Shown one piece after another: positions 42,992 through 51,499 of a DNA stretch of 64,000 bases. Under the pieces are notes generated by a model, which searched no databases, had not been told where the DNA came from, and saw only the letters and a list, made by a program, of their open reading frames with translations. This DNA is from Bacteroidetes bacterium UBA4416 (lineage in GTDB: Bacteria > Bacteroidota > Bacteroidia > B-17B0 > Aurantibacillaceae). The position numbers and the translations under genes are program-made. How positions within the stretch are numbered: position 1 is the first letter of the stretch; each line of letters begins with the position of its first letter. The DNA lies in assembly GCA_002390745.1 (NCBI GenBank), contig DGQK01000005.1, positions 3,105 to 67,104 of the forward strand. Direction: 5' to 3'.

Positions 42992-43654
42992 GTGAAAAAT
43001 ATTTTAATTTTAGGTACGGGAGCTTCTGCGGCTGAGTTGACTTCCTATATCGAAGATAATAACCGGACACCCGGTGCCGGGCAAAGGAACATCCTTGGCT
43101 ATATCGATTATGCTGAAAATATTGACAAATACTGGAGCAAATACCACTTCACCAAAGAGGTGATCGGCGACATTGACTCATTTTTGGTGGATCCCAGCAC
43201 AGAAGTGCTGATTGGCATTTCCAATATTATGTTCAGGAATCGCATGATCGAAAAGCTTCGTCAGCGCCACGCCAGGATCGGAAATTTTTACCATCACTCC
43301 TCTATTATCTCTCCACATGCCAAAATCGGCACAGGAAACATCGTATATCCATATTGCGTAATAGGACCAAGCTGCTCTATAGGCGATTTTAATATCCTGA
43401 CATCCTACAGCTTCATCAGCCACGACTGCCGGGTTGGCAACGGCAATTTTTTTTCCAGCGCCGGACTAGCAGGTAACTCGACCGTGGGCAACAATAACTT
43501 TTTCGGTATCCGTAGCACTGTGATCCCCGGGGTCTCTATCGGCAACGACAATATCATCCAGGCCGGCATGACCATTGATAAGGATGTGGAAAACCAGGCT
43601 ACGGTATTTTACCGTTACAAAGAGAAGCTCACTATTATTTCCAAAAATTCATGA
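42992..43654 (+). CDS. PglD/NeuD-family sugar N- or O-acyltransferase
   Basis: A 220-residue enzyme with an N-terminal Rossmann-like domain (MKNILILGTGASAAELTSYI) and a left-handed beta-helix made of hexapeptide repeats (about 105-205, for example ISPHAKIGTGNIVYPYCVIG). The catalytic His144 is in SFISHDCRVGNGN, matching PglD and the viosamine acetyltransferase type. Members transfer acetyl or short acyl groups onto amino sugars or sialic acid. In this cluster it is the natural enzyme to acylate the amine made by the DegT aminotransferase. The start is GTG at 42992, 4 bases after a promoter box; the spacing argues against any longer start. Confidence 0.88.
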   Translation: MKNILILGTGASAAELTSYIEDNNRTPGAGQRNILGYIDYAENIDKYWSKYHFTKEVIGDIDSFLVDPSTEVLIGISNIMFRNRMIEKLRQRHARIGNFYHHSSIISPHAKIGTGNIVYPYCVIGPSCSIGDFNILTSYSFISHDCRVGNGNFFSSAGLAGNSTVGNNNFFGIRSTVIPGVSIGNDNIIQAGMTIDKDVENQATVFYRYKEKLTIISKNS

Positions 43655-43689
43655 GCGTTTATCACACATCAAACCTATTAGGAATTTAA

Positions 43690-44625
43690 ATGAAACTTAT
43701 TACGATCGGCATCCCCTGCTATTTTAACGAAGGAAGCATTATAAAAACTTATCAGCTGCTCAAGGAGCAGATCTTCGCCTATTTCACGGACCTGAAGTTC
43801 GAGGTAATCTTTATTGACGATGGATCCAAAGATGGTTCTTATAACGAAATGCTGAGTTTGAAAAGCAGCTATCCCAACGACGAGATCCGGATCATCCAGT
43901 TCACCCGTAATTTCGGACAAATGTCAGGGTACTATGCCGGCCTGAAAAATTCCAAAGGCGACGGCTATCTGGCTATTTCTGCCGACTTACAGGAGCCAGC
44001 TTCTCTGATCAAGGACCTTATCGAAACCTTCGTGAAGAATAACGCTCCTCTGGTGGCCGGCAAGCGCATTGGCCGTGATGACGGTTTTTTTGCCAACACC
44101 TATTCAAAGCTTTTCTATGGCTTTATGAAAAAAACGGCTTTCCCGGAAATGCCTGTGGGCGGCTTCGATATAGCTATTGTTAACCAGGATGTAAAGAATT
44201 ACCTGCTTTCACTCGAAGATGTGAAACCATGGATCCAGGGACAAATGTTCTGGAGTGGCTACCCTATTACTTTCATTCCCTATGAGCGACTAAAGCGTGA
44301 GATCGGAAGTTCCAAATGGAATATTTCGAAAAAAATAAATTACACACTCGATGCTGTCATCAATTATACTTACCTACCGCTCCGCTTTTTCTCTTTAGTA
44401 GGCATTATCGCCTTCATCCTTGGGGTTATTTATGCCGGCTTGCTGGTGATTAACTATTTCCAGGGTGATGCGCCTTTCAATGGCTGGACACCTATCATGA
44501 TGCTGATACTCCTCCTGGGGGGCCTGCAATTATGTATGCTGGGGCTCATAGGCGAATACATGTGGAGAAACATCGAGCAAACCAAGAAAAAGCCGATGTA
44601 TATTGTCAAGCAGGTCATTGAATAA
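43690..44625 (+). CDS. Polyprenyl-phosphate glycosyltransferase, GT2 (GtrB/ArnC/CsbB type)
   Basis: A 311-residue GT-A enzyme that joins a nucleotide-activated sugar to undecaprenyl phosphate on the cytoplasmic side. The GT2 domain has ITIGIPCYFNEGSIIKTYQL, the DXD-like VIFIDDGSKDGSYNEM, and AISADLQEPASLIKDL. Two C-terminal membrane helices (about 230-300) follow with GLQLCMLGLIGEYMWRNIEQ, the usual ending of GtrB/ArnC proteins. It would supply the lipid-linked sugar for the YfhO-like protein at 35085. A GtrA/GtcA flippase is not encoded in the window. A terminator follows. Confidence 0.92.
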   Translation: MKLITIGIPCYFNEGSIIKTYQLLKEQIFAYFTDLKFEVIFIDDGSKDGSYNEMLSLKSSYPNDEIRIIQFTRNFGQMSGYYAGLKNSKGDGYLAISADLQEPASLIKDLIETFVKNNAPLVAGKRIGRDDGFFANTYSKLFYGFMKKTAFPEMPVGGFDIAIVNQDVKNYLLSLEDVKPWIQGQMFWSGYPITFIPYERLKREIGSSKWNISKKINYTLDAVINYTYLPLRFFSLVGIIAFILGVIYAGLLVINYFQGDAPFNGWTPIMMLILLLGGLQLCMLGLIGEYMWRNIEQTKKKPMYIVKQVIE

Positions 44626-44654
44626 CTTATCAGTACCAATACATTTTCAGAAAG

Positions 44655-44682
44655 AAAGCAGGGCTACTACCCTGCTTTTTTG
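44655..44682 (+). terminator. Terminator ending the amino-sugar/acyl cluster
   Basis: AAAGCAGGG (44655-44663) pairs with CCCTGCTTT (44670-44678) around a 6-base loop and is followed by TTTT. It lies 30 bases after the GT2 stop codon. Confidence 0.85.
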
Positions 44683-44827
44683 ATTGTGCTTAATGCCAGA
44701 TAGCACGCCGGGACAAATGTATGCTCAATAATGTTGCAAACGCCTACGGCAACGCATTGCCTCCTACTGGAAACGATCTGTTTAGCCAACGATGTATATG
44801 TTGCTTCTATGGCGAACAGCTTATATT

Positions 44828-46474
44828 CTAAAGCTCGATGATCTTATCAGCATAGCGCAGGGCTGAATCGCGGTGGCTAATGATGATCGAGGTTTTGTCC
44901 TTCATCACCGTTTGCAGATTCCGCAGGATCAGCTCTTCCGTTTCCACATCCACAGCCGAAAGGCAATCATCAAAAATGAGGATACGTGGCCTCGAAATGA
45001 TTGCACGCGCAATGGAGATGCGTTGTTTTTGTCCGCCCGAAAGCGTGACGCCCCGCTCTCCAACCACCGTATCAAAGCCTTGTGGGAAAGACATAATATT
45101 GTCGTACACGCCTGCATCTTTGGCTGCCTGGTAGATATCCTCATCCGTATAATGGCGGTCAACGGAAAAAACAATGTTATTCCTAATCGTATCAGAGAAC
45201 AGGAACACTTCCTGCGGTACGTAGCCAATGCTTTTGCGGAGTGCCGATAAATCGTGCTTTTGAATAGGCACCCCGTCGATCAGGAGTTGGCCGGAGCTTA
45301 CATCGTACAGGCGCGTGATGAGGTTAGCCAGGGTCGATTTTCCGGAGCCGATCTGCCCTTTGATGCCTACCGTTTCCCCTTTCGCGATATCCATATTAAA
45401 ATGCTTCAACGCTTCAATGTGCGTATCCGGATAGGTAAAGCTCACATCCCGGAAACTGATGCTGCCTTCGATCGGCGCGCTCACCCCGGGTGTATTCTGA
45501 ATAGCGCTTTTGTACTGCATGAACTCATTGATACGTTCCTGCGAAGCGGCAGCCCTCTGGATCAGCGAGGTCACCCAACCCAGTGATGCAAAAGGCCAGG
45601 TCAGCTTATACACATACACAATAAACTCCGTGATATTTCCCATCTCGATGGTTTTCCCGATCACGAGATGCCCACCATACCACACGGTAGCGATCACACT
45701 GATCCCTACCATCAGCACCATCACCGGCTGAAAAAAAGCTTCCACCAGGGTCAGTTTCAGGTTTTGTTTTTTATAATGCGCATTCAGCTTTTCCAGCTCA
45801 TTCGTGTAATGCTCTTCCCGTGCATACGCCTTGATCACGCGCACCGCCGAAAACGTTTCCTGGGCATGCGAGGTAAGCTTCGACAGCTCCTGCTGTACAA
45901 TGGTGCTGCGCTTGTTAATGGTGTCCGATACTTTATAAATGGCATAAGACAGCAGCGGCAAAGGCGCAAATACCAGGAGGCTCAGCTGCCAGTTGATGGA
46001 AAGCATGAAGATCAGGATGATCACCGTCGTGGCAAAGGTGTTGATGAGGTACATGATGGCCGGCCCTGTATACATCCGCACTTTGCCCACATCCTCGCTG
46101 ATGCGGTTCATGAGGTCGCCCGTGTTGTGATTTTTATAAAAGGAAGCGTCGAGTGTCTGAAAGTGAGCATAGAGCTCATTCTTCTGGTCGAACTCGATGT
46201 GGCGGCTCATCACGATGAGTGTTTGCCGCTGGAAAAAAAGGAACAGGCCGCTGGTGAGCGCAAGCCCCAACAGGGTTAAGCCAAAAACGATGAACTTTCC
46301 TGTGTCGATAGATGCATGGCTCGAAATAAGCCTGGCGATCTCATTGGTGGCATTACGTACCACCACACCCTGGTAGATGGAAAAAACGGATGATAAAATA
46401 ACAAACACGGCACCTAACAACAGATGCCATTTATACCTGATCAGATAAACATTAATGGATTGCAGTGCTTTCAT
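44828..46474 (-). CDS. ABC exporter, fused membrane and ATPase domains
   Basis: A 548-residue half-transporter that probably works as a homodimer. Residues about 1-300 hold six membrane helices (GTTVILIFMLSINWQLSLLV-like segments). The ATPase domain (about 335-548) has Walker A KGQIGSGKSTLANLI, the signature LSGGQKQRISIARA, and Walker B RILIFDDCLSAVDVETEE. The family includes MsbA, MdlAB and multidrug or lipid exporters; the substrate is not clear. It is convergent with the amino-sugar cluster and is therefore not in its operon. Its start has no other gene within 140 bases upstream on the same strand. Confidence 0.92.
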   Translation of the reverse strand: MKALQSINVYLIRYKWHLLLGAVFVILSSVFSIYQGVVVRNATNEIARLISSHASIDTGKFIVFGLTLLGLALTSGLFLFFQRQTLIVMSRHIEFDQKNELYAHFQTLDASFYKNHNTGDLMNRISEDVGKVRMYTGPAIMYLINTFATTVIILIFMLSINWQLSLLVFAPLPLLSYAIYKVSDTINKRSTIVQQELSKLTSHAQETFSAVRVIKAYAREEHYTNELEKLNAHYKKQNLKLTLVEAFFQPVMVLMVGISVIATVWYGGHLVIGKTIEMGNITEFIVYVYKLTWPFASLGWVTSLIQRAAASQERINEFMQYKSAIQNTPGVSAPIEGSISFRDVSFTYPDTHIEALKHFNMDIAKGETVGIKGQIGSGKSTLANLITRLYDVSSGQLLIDGVPIQKHDLSALRKSIGYVPQEVFLFSDTIRNNIVFSVDRHYTDEDIYQAAKDAGVYDNIMSFPQGFDTVVGERGVTLSGGQKQRISIARAIISRPRILIFDDCLSAVDVETEELILRNLQTVMKDKTSIIISHRDSALRYADKIIEL

Positions 46475-46480
46475 GTTCTC

Positions 46481-46540
46481 GCGGTGGTTTCGAGAGCCTC
46501 ACCCACCATTCGTCGACTGAGGCCCTCAACGTCAACGCGG
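46481..46540. repeat. REP-like intergenic repeats, two motifs
   Basis: The region holds TTTCGAGAGCCTCACCCACC and GTCGACTGAGGCCCTCAACG, the same blocks that occur at 8776-8794 and 54629-54670. It lies between the ABC exporter start and the arginase end. Confidence 0.4.
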
Positions 46541-46616
46541 CGCATACTAATTATTAAACGCTTTTTTAAACCTGAATGCGGAAAGAGGCAAGGGCGACCG
46601 GCGCACCAAGCAAATC

Positions 46617-47570
46617 CTAAAAATCGTTATTCAGTTGGTTGGTTGCTTTTTGCAGGATCTCGAAGGCATTTTCAGCCATCAGGTTTTCCTTGTCGAGCGT
46701 TGGGTTGATCTCCACCATTTCAAAGCACACGATCTTTTTGGAACGCATGATGTAATAGATCAGGTTCCCCGCTTCTTTTTCCGTGATGCCATTTGGCACA
46801 GGCGTTCCGGTTCCGCTGCTGATGCGGCTGTCCATACTGTCCACATCGAAGCTTACATAAATAATATCGCAATGGTCGAGGTAGTTCAGCGATTCGATCG
46901 CCACACGCTCCACCGCTTTTTTACGGATCTCCGCCAGGTTAAATACCCTTACCTTGTGCTTTTTGATCAGGAAGTCTTCCTGTGGCTCAAAATCACGAAG
47001 TGCAATGTATACGAGGTCGTTATACTGGATCTTAGGAGAAATACCCCCCAGGTTTTTCAGTTTTTCCCAGTATTCTATCGTTTCATCATCCGGCTTATTC
47101 TGCTGCCTTTCCTTGTTATCCTCTCCCAACACACAGGCAATGGGCATGCCGTGCATATTGCCGCTTGGTGTGGTATAAGGCGTGTGCAGATCGGCATGCG
47201 CATCGATCCAGATCACTCCCACGCGCTTATTCGGATAAGCCATTTTAATGCCGCTGATGGTCCCCAGGGCCGAGCTGTGGTCGCCCGCCAGCACAATCGG
47301 CACCTCTTCTTTCAGTAAGGTTTTTTTGATTTCGTTGGCCAGCCTTTCATTGAGGGTATAGATGCCTTTGATCCGCTTGGCATAATCGTTGACAACAGGT
47401 TCCAGCAACAGGTGGTTTTCGTTCTGCACCTCAACAGATTTGAATTTTTTAAAGAAATTACTTCCGAAGTCGAGTGCAGCGATCTTAATAGCATCTACGC
47501 CCATACTCGCTCCGCGGGTTCCCGCTCCTATTTCACTTTTTAATTCAATTAACTTGATTGGTTTGATCAT
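46617..47570 (-). CDS. rocF: Arginase
   Basis: Manganese enzyme that splits arginine into ornithine and urea. The 317-residue form starts at the ATG at 47570 (MIKPIKLIELKSEIGAGTRG); in-frame ATGs lie upstream at 47579, 47582 and 47591, but the promoter box TATCTTTG (plus 47589-47596) overlaps the last of these. Metal ligands are in VPIVLAGDHSSALGTISG, VIWIDAHADLHTPYTTPSGN (DAHAD) and IYVSFDVDSMD (DVD). The SGNMHGMP segment is typical of arginases as opposed to agmatinases. No ornithine or urease genes are near. The gene is monocistronic by spacing. Confidence 0.92.
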   Translation of the reverse strand: MIKPIKLIELKSEIGAGTRGASMGVDAIKIAALDFGSNFFKKFKSVEVQNENHLLLEPVVNDYAKRIKGIYTLNERLANEIKKTLLKEEVPIVLAGDHSSALGTISGIKMAYPNKRVGVIWIDAHADLHTPYTTPSGNMHGMPIACVLGEDNKERQQNKPDDETIEYWEKLKNLGGISPKIQYNDLVYIALRDFEPQEDFLIKKHKVRVFNLAEIRKKAVERVAIESLNYLDHCDIIYVSFDVDSMDSRISSGTGTPVPNGITEKEAGNLIYYIMRSKKIVCFEMVEINPTLDKENLMAENAFEILQKATNQLNNDF

Positions 47571-47588
47571 AGGTTTCATCATAAGGCA

Positions 47589-47596
47589 CAAAGATA
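47589..47596 (-). promoter_or_regulatory. TAnnTTTG promoter box of arginase
   Basis: The minus strand reads TATCTTTG here. Transcription would start near 47583, only 1-14 bases before the candidate start codons, which excludes the start at 47591. Confidence 0.55.
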
Positions 47597-47854
47597 AGAA
47601 TCCTCCTCTAAAAAGGGAATATTATGTGGTATAAGAGCAAAAATGGAACGCTGATAACGCGGATTAAGCAGTTCAGCACAGATTAGAACAGAGAGAACAA
47701 CCGTTGACTGAGCGTATTTGAAGGCAAGGAAAATAAAACATAGATTGCCCCAAATAGATAAAATAACGGGCTTTTGCTGATGTCTTCATGTTCCCTTATA
47801 TAACCTTCTACGCATTATATGGTATGATTTCTCCCTGATTCGGGGTCACCAGGC
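47597..47854. repeat. Intergenic region with REP-like fragment
   Basis: No gene is seen. CCGTTGACTGAGCG (47701-47714) resembles the other GACTGAG repeat copies of the window, and the stretch around 47650-47690 (CTGATAACGCGGATTA) resembles a separate common intergenic motif also hinted at near 5024-5042. Confidence 0.35.
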
Positions 47855-48460
47855 TCAAAAAATACCTTTTGAGACCTCCAGTACGGTTTCCTTCGAAAGG
47901 CTTTCCAGGCGCGGAACGGAAAGGATCCGGCAGCTTGAACCGGCTTTGCGGACGATCGCTTCTTTCACCTCCGGAGCAAACTTACCATTGAATACCAGCG
48001 AATGAATGTTATAATGATGGCTTTGTAAATAATGCAGGGACAAAAGCGCATGGTTAATGCAGCCGAGGTAATCGGAGATTACTAAAATAACCTCAGCATC
48101 AAATTTTCTCGCCAGGTCGATCACGGCATCTGCCTGGTTCAGCGGAACCATCAGGCCACCGGCACCTTCTATGATCAGTGTATTCGACGTTTCCGGCCTG
48201 ATGATCTTCGAAAGCTCAATTTCCACACCTTCCAGCTTTGCCGCAAAATGAGGAGAAAGCGGTTCCCGGAGCAGGTAGCTTTCCGGGTGGATCACCGTTT
48301 GCCCGTTGCTGATGAGCGCGCGTACCGTTTCAGAATCCATGCCCTCAATGGTCCCGCTTTGCACAGGCTTCCAGTAATCGGCCTTCAGCGCTTCCACGAG
48401 GATGGCCGATACCAGTGTTTTGCCGACATTGGTGCCTATACCGCTGACAAAGTAATTCAT
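47855..48460 (-). CDS. bioD: Dethiobiotin synthetase
   Basis: Makes dethiobiotin from 7,8-diaminopelargonate, CO2 and ATP, the next-to-last step of biotin synthesis. The 201 residues start MNYFVSGIGTNVGKTLVSAI with the BioD P-loop GTNVGKT. The substrate region YWKPVQSGTIEGMDSETVRA and the ATP-site TLIIEGAGGLMVPLN are present. Length is a little short compared with E. coli BioD (225) but normal for the phylum. It is the last gene of a four-gene operon with an epimerase, asnB and a glycosyltransferase, overlapping the glycosyltransferase by 4 bases (ATGA). No other bio gene is in the window. Confidence 0.93.
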   Translation of the reverse strand: MNYFVSGIGTNVGKTLVSAILVEALKADYWKPVQSGTIEGMDSETVRALISNGQTVIHPESYLLREPLSPHFAAKLEGVEIELSKIIRPETSNTLIIEGAGGLMVPLNQADAVIDLARKFDAEVILVISDYLGCINHALLSLHYLQSHHYNIHSLVFNGKFAPEVKEAIVRKAGSSCRILSVPRLESLSKETVLEVSKGIF

Positions 48461-49602
48461 GATCCGAACATCGTTTTATAGTGTTCTTTAATGGCCTCTG
48501 TATTCAGGGCTTTGCTGATGTATACCGTACACGCTTTAGCCATGCTATCAAAAGCAGCCTGGTCTGTGCCGGCAAGTGTTGTCACTGCATCTATAAACCC
48601 TTGTTTATGCGCGAGCGGAATATCGAAGCCAACTTTTGCTTTTTTCAGATCTCTCCAGGGCGTTTGATCCGATAAGATCACCGGTCGCCCATGCTGCAAG
48701 GCCTCTACGATGATGTGGCCGTAATTCTCATTCCGGGTCGGCAGAAACAAGGCGTGGTAATGACCAAGCGCATCGCCTATCGCTTCCGGTTTCAGGCTTC
48801 CTTTGTAACTAAAGGCAATATGTGCAGGAAGTGTTTTGGCATTTTCCCGGCAGCTGCTCCAATAGGCTTCATCCTCAATAGGGCCGAACATATCAAAACG
48901 GATCTTGGTATCCTTCACGCCTTTCAGAACATCGATGGCGAAGTTCAGGTTCTTTTTTTCCGAGATCCGGGAAATAAAACAGAGGCTGAGCTCTCCGGGC
49001 TGCTTGGCAAGGGGCTGCTCCTGCCCTGCCGGTTTGGGCAGGTTGGATACTTCGCAGATACGGGCTTCTTTTCCGATGCGCTTCCTGATCTCCAAGCTTT
49101 CCTGCGCAGAGGTGGATTGCCAGGTAATGTTTTTAAACAAGCCTAAAGACCTGGCCGTCAGCAAAAAGATTTTTTTCTTCAGGGGCTTGATCTTCAAAGC
49201 CCCATCGCCCAGCATGCCACGTGGTGCAAGCACAATACGGCTCTTCAGTTTGCCCTGCCGCTTCCATTTGAGCGGATACACGGTAAACAGGCGTGAAAAC
49301 AAGCTATTCAGGTACAAACCGTCGTGCGGTGTTTTTAATAAAAGATCGAGGACGAACTCAGGGTTCATATTTTCCGGACTTACATAAAACACCTCGCGTC
49401 CCTCATAGCTGGTCCAGGTATTGGCGGGAACCCCGGCATAAGCCTTATCCGCCTGAAAATCGCGATCGGTGGTAATGATCCTGAAATTGATGTCATCGCC
49501 CAGCTGAGCGGTAAGCGTGGCAATGGATTGGATGGGCCCGCCAGCCAGATAACCCGGCAGGAACCAGTCGCACAAAATGATTATGTCAGGCTTAGCATTC
49601 AA
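48457..49602 (-). CDS. Glycosyltransferase, GT4-like
   Basis: A 381-residue GT-B sugar transferase. The N-terminal domain opens IIILCDWFLPGYLAGGPIQS, a pattern common in surface polysaccharide GTs. The C-terminal domain has ELSLCFISRISEKKNLNFAI and the donor-binding LFLPTRNENYGHIIVEALQH with the EX7E arrangement. The acceptor is unknown. It overlaps asnB by 11 bases and bioD by 4, so it sits inside a translationally coupled operon. Confidence 0.9.
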   Translation of the reverse strand: MNAKPDIIILCDWFLPGYLAGGPIQSIATLTAQLGDDINFRIITTDRDFQADKAYAGVPANTWTSYEGREVFYVSPENMNPEFVLDLLLKTPHDGLYLNSLFSRLFTVYPLKWKRQGKLKSRIVLAPRGMLGDGALKIKPLKKKIFLLTARSLGLFKNITWQSTSAQESLEIRKRIGKEARICEVSNLPKPAGQEQPLAKQPGELSLCFISRISEKKNLNFAIDVLKGVKDTKIRFDMFGPIEDEAYWSSCRENAKTLPAHIAFSYKGSLKPEAIGDALGHYHALFLPTRNENYGHIIVEALQHGRPVILSDQTPWRDLKKAKVGFDIPLAHKQGFIDAVTTLAGTDQAAFDSMAKACTVYISKALNTEAIKEHYKTMFGS

Positions 49603-51484
49603 CCTGGTGTGTGTTCATCCAATGGTTTAAAACGATCAGGTGCCACACCCGGCTCCAGGTGATCCTGGGATCATTGTTCAGAAAACGGTTCCAGATCACG
49701 AGCACGGCTTCACGGTTCACAAAGGGCCGCTTTGAAAACTGGACGATGTTTTCTTCGCAGAAATCCCTCAGTTCATTCTTCAGCCAGTCTTTCCAGGGAA
49801 GAACGAAGCCCATTTTAGGGCGGTTGACGATATTGGCCGGCAGGAGATCGCCAAGCGAATCTACCAGTAATTTTTTCGGAGAATGCGGATACTTGTATTC
49901 ATCCCTGATACTAAGCACAAATTCCACCAGCTTGAAATCCAGGAAAGGCACACGCACTTCGAGCGCCACAGCCATGCTCATTTGGTCGGCATCACGCAGC
50001 AACACGTTCTGCATATAGGTTTGGATCTCGAACAACGATACGCGGCTTAATTTATGCTGCTTATCCGTTGTACTTTTCTGGATGATGTTTTTAATAAACG
50101 CATCGTCTTTGAATTTTTGCCTCAGCAAAGCGCTATAATCGGTTTGGTTGAACAGCTTGCGGTTTACCGGATAAGCATTAAATCCGTTGATCTGATCGAG
50201 CCTCAGAATTTCCGCTGTTTTATCGCCCTGTACCGATTTTTTTCTGGCAGCGAGTAACTTTCCTCCCAGGCTTCGCCCCAAGCCCGGAATCAGGTTCAGC
50301 CAGCTTTTGGTTTCCAATTCGTGAAAACGCTTAAAGATATCATAGCCGGCAAAAAGCTCATCGCCGCCTAATCCGGAGAGTGCCATGGTAATGCCGGCCT
50401 CCCGGGTAGCTTTGGAAACAATATAGCTGTTGGGGCCGTCGCCTCCGGGATGATCCATCGCTGCAAGGGCTTCGGGCAGCTGCTTCAAAAAGTCTCCGGG
50501 TGTTAGTTTGATCTCGTGATGCTCCGTATTGAATTTCTCCGCGATCTGTTTTGCATACACCGCTTCCGAAAACTCACCTTCGTCGAAGCTCACGTTAAAG
50601 GTCCGGATCTTTTGAGAAGACACTTTACTCATCAATCCCACAATAGCGCTGCTATCGATCCCACCCGACAAAAAAGCCCCGAAAGGCACATCTGCTACGA
50701 GCCTGCGCTCTACAGATGCCGTGAGCAGGTGGTTGATGCTTTTACAGGTATCTTCATAGGAAAGATCCCCGATGGTTTTAGTATGTTTGTTGATGTTCCA
50801 GTACTCAGACATCGTCACTACGCCCTGCCTGTACTCGAGGATTGTTCCCGGCATCAGGATGAACACGTCCTCGAGGATGGTGTTAGGGGCATGCACTGTC
50901 GCGTATTGTACATATTCGGCCAGAGAAGCCGCAGAGGCTTTCTTTGCCGTCAGGCCCGAACGCATGAGCGACCGGATCTCGGATGCAAAACTAAGCACAT
51001 TATCTTTGAAATGATAGTAGAGGGGCTTCACGCCCAGCCTGTCGCGCACTACCAGCAGCCTCTGTTCCTGCGTATCCCAGATGGCAAAGGCAAACATGCC
51101 GTTGAAGCGTTGCAGGCATTCGATCCCCCAACGCAGATAGGCTGCAAGGATCACTTCCGTATCCGTGTTGGTTTTGAAGAAATACGGCAGCTGGCCTGAG
51201 CCGTGCTGCGCGCGCTGGAGCTCAAGCTTCAGCTCCCTGTAATTATACAGCTCGCCGTTATACACCAGTGTATAGCGCCCGTCCTGCGAAATAAGAGGCT
51301 GGTTACCGGCTGCCGAAAGGTCGATGATAGACAGACGGCGATGCCCCAGGAAACAATGTGCATCGTTCCAGATCCCTTCGGCGTCGGGCCCGCGATGTGC
51401 CAGGGCATCCGTCATTTGCTGAATAGCCGACCGGTAGGTTGGCTGATCAATGTCGTGTCCCGCTATTCCTGCTATTCCGCACAT
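49592..51484 (-). CDS. asnB: Asparagine synthase (glutamine-hydrolysing) family amidotransferase
   Basis: A 630-residue two-domain amidotransferase. Residues about 1-200 are the class II glutaminase with the N-terminal catalytic Cys (MCGIAGIAGHDIDQPTYRSA) and the GPDAEG and RLSIID segments. Residues about 220-600 are the synthetase, with the PP-loop SGGIDSSAIVGLMSK near 262-276 and the Asp-rich ALSGLGGDELFAGYD. Members in polysaccharide loci often amidate sugar carboxylates instead of making free asparagine. The flanking epimerase and glycosyltransferase genes favour that reading, which remains inference. It overlaps the glycosyltransferase gene by 11 bases. Confidence 0.93.
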   Translation of the reverse strand: MCGIAGIAGHDIDQPTYRSAIQQMTDALAHRGPDAEGIWNDAHCFLGHRRLSIIDLSAAGNQPLISQDGRYTLVYNGELYNYRELKLELQRAQHGSGQLPYFFKTNTDTEVILAAYLRWGIECLQRFNGMFAFAIWDTQEQRLLVVRDRLGVKPLYYHFKDNVLSFASEIRSLMRSGLTAKKASAASLAEYVQYATVHAPNTILEDVFILMPGTILEYRQGVVTMSEYWNINKHTKTIGDLSYEDTCKSINHLLTASVERRLVADVPFGAFLSGGIDSSAIVGLMSKVSSQKIRTFNVSFDEGEFSEAVYAKQIAEKFNTEHHEIKLTPGDFLKQLPEALAAMDHPGGDGPNSYIVSKATREAGITMALSGLGGDELFAGYDIFKRFHELETKSWLNLIPGLGRSLGGKLLAARKKSVQGDKTAEILRLDQINGFNAYPVNRKLFNQTDYSALLRQKFKDDAFIKNIIQKSTTDKQHKLSRVSLFEIQTYMQNVLLRDADQMSMAVALEVRVPFLDFKLVEFVLSIRDEYKYPHSPKKLLVDSLGDLLPANIVNRPKMGFVLPWKDWLKNELRDFCEENIVQFSKRPFVNREAVLVIWNRFLNNDPRITWSRVWHLIVLNHWMNTHQVEC

Positions 51485-51499
51485 GCCTTACAAAAGAAT

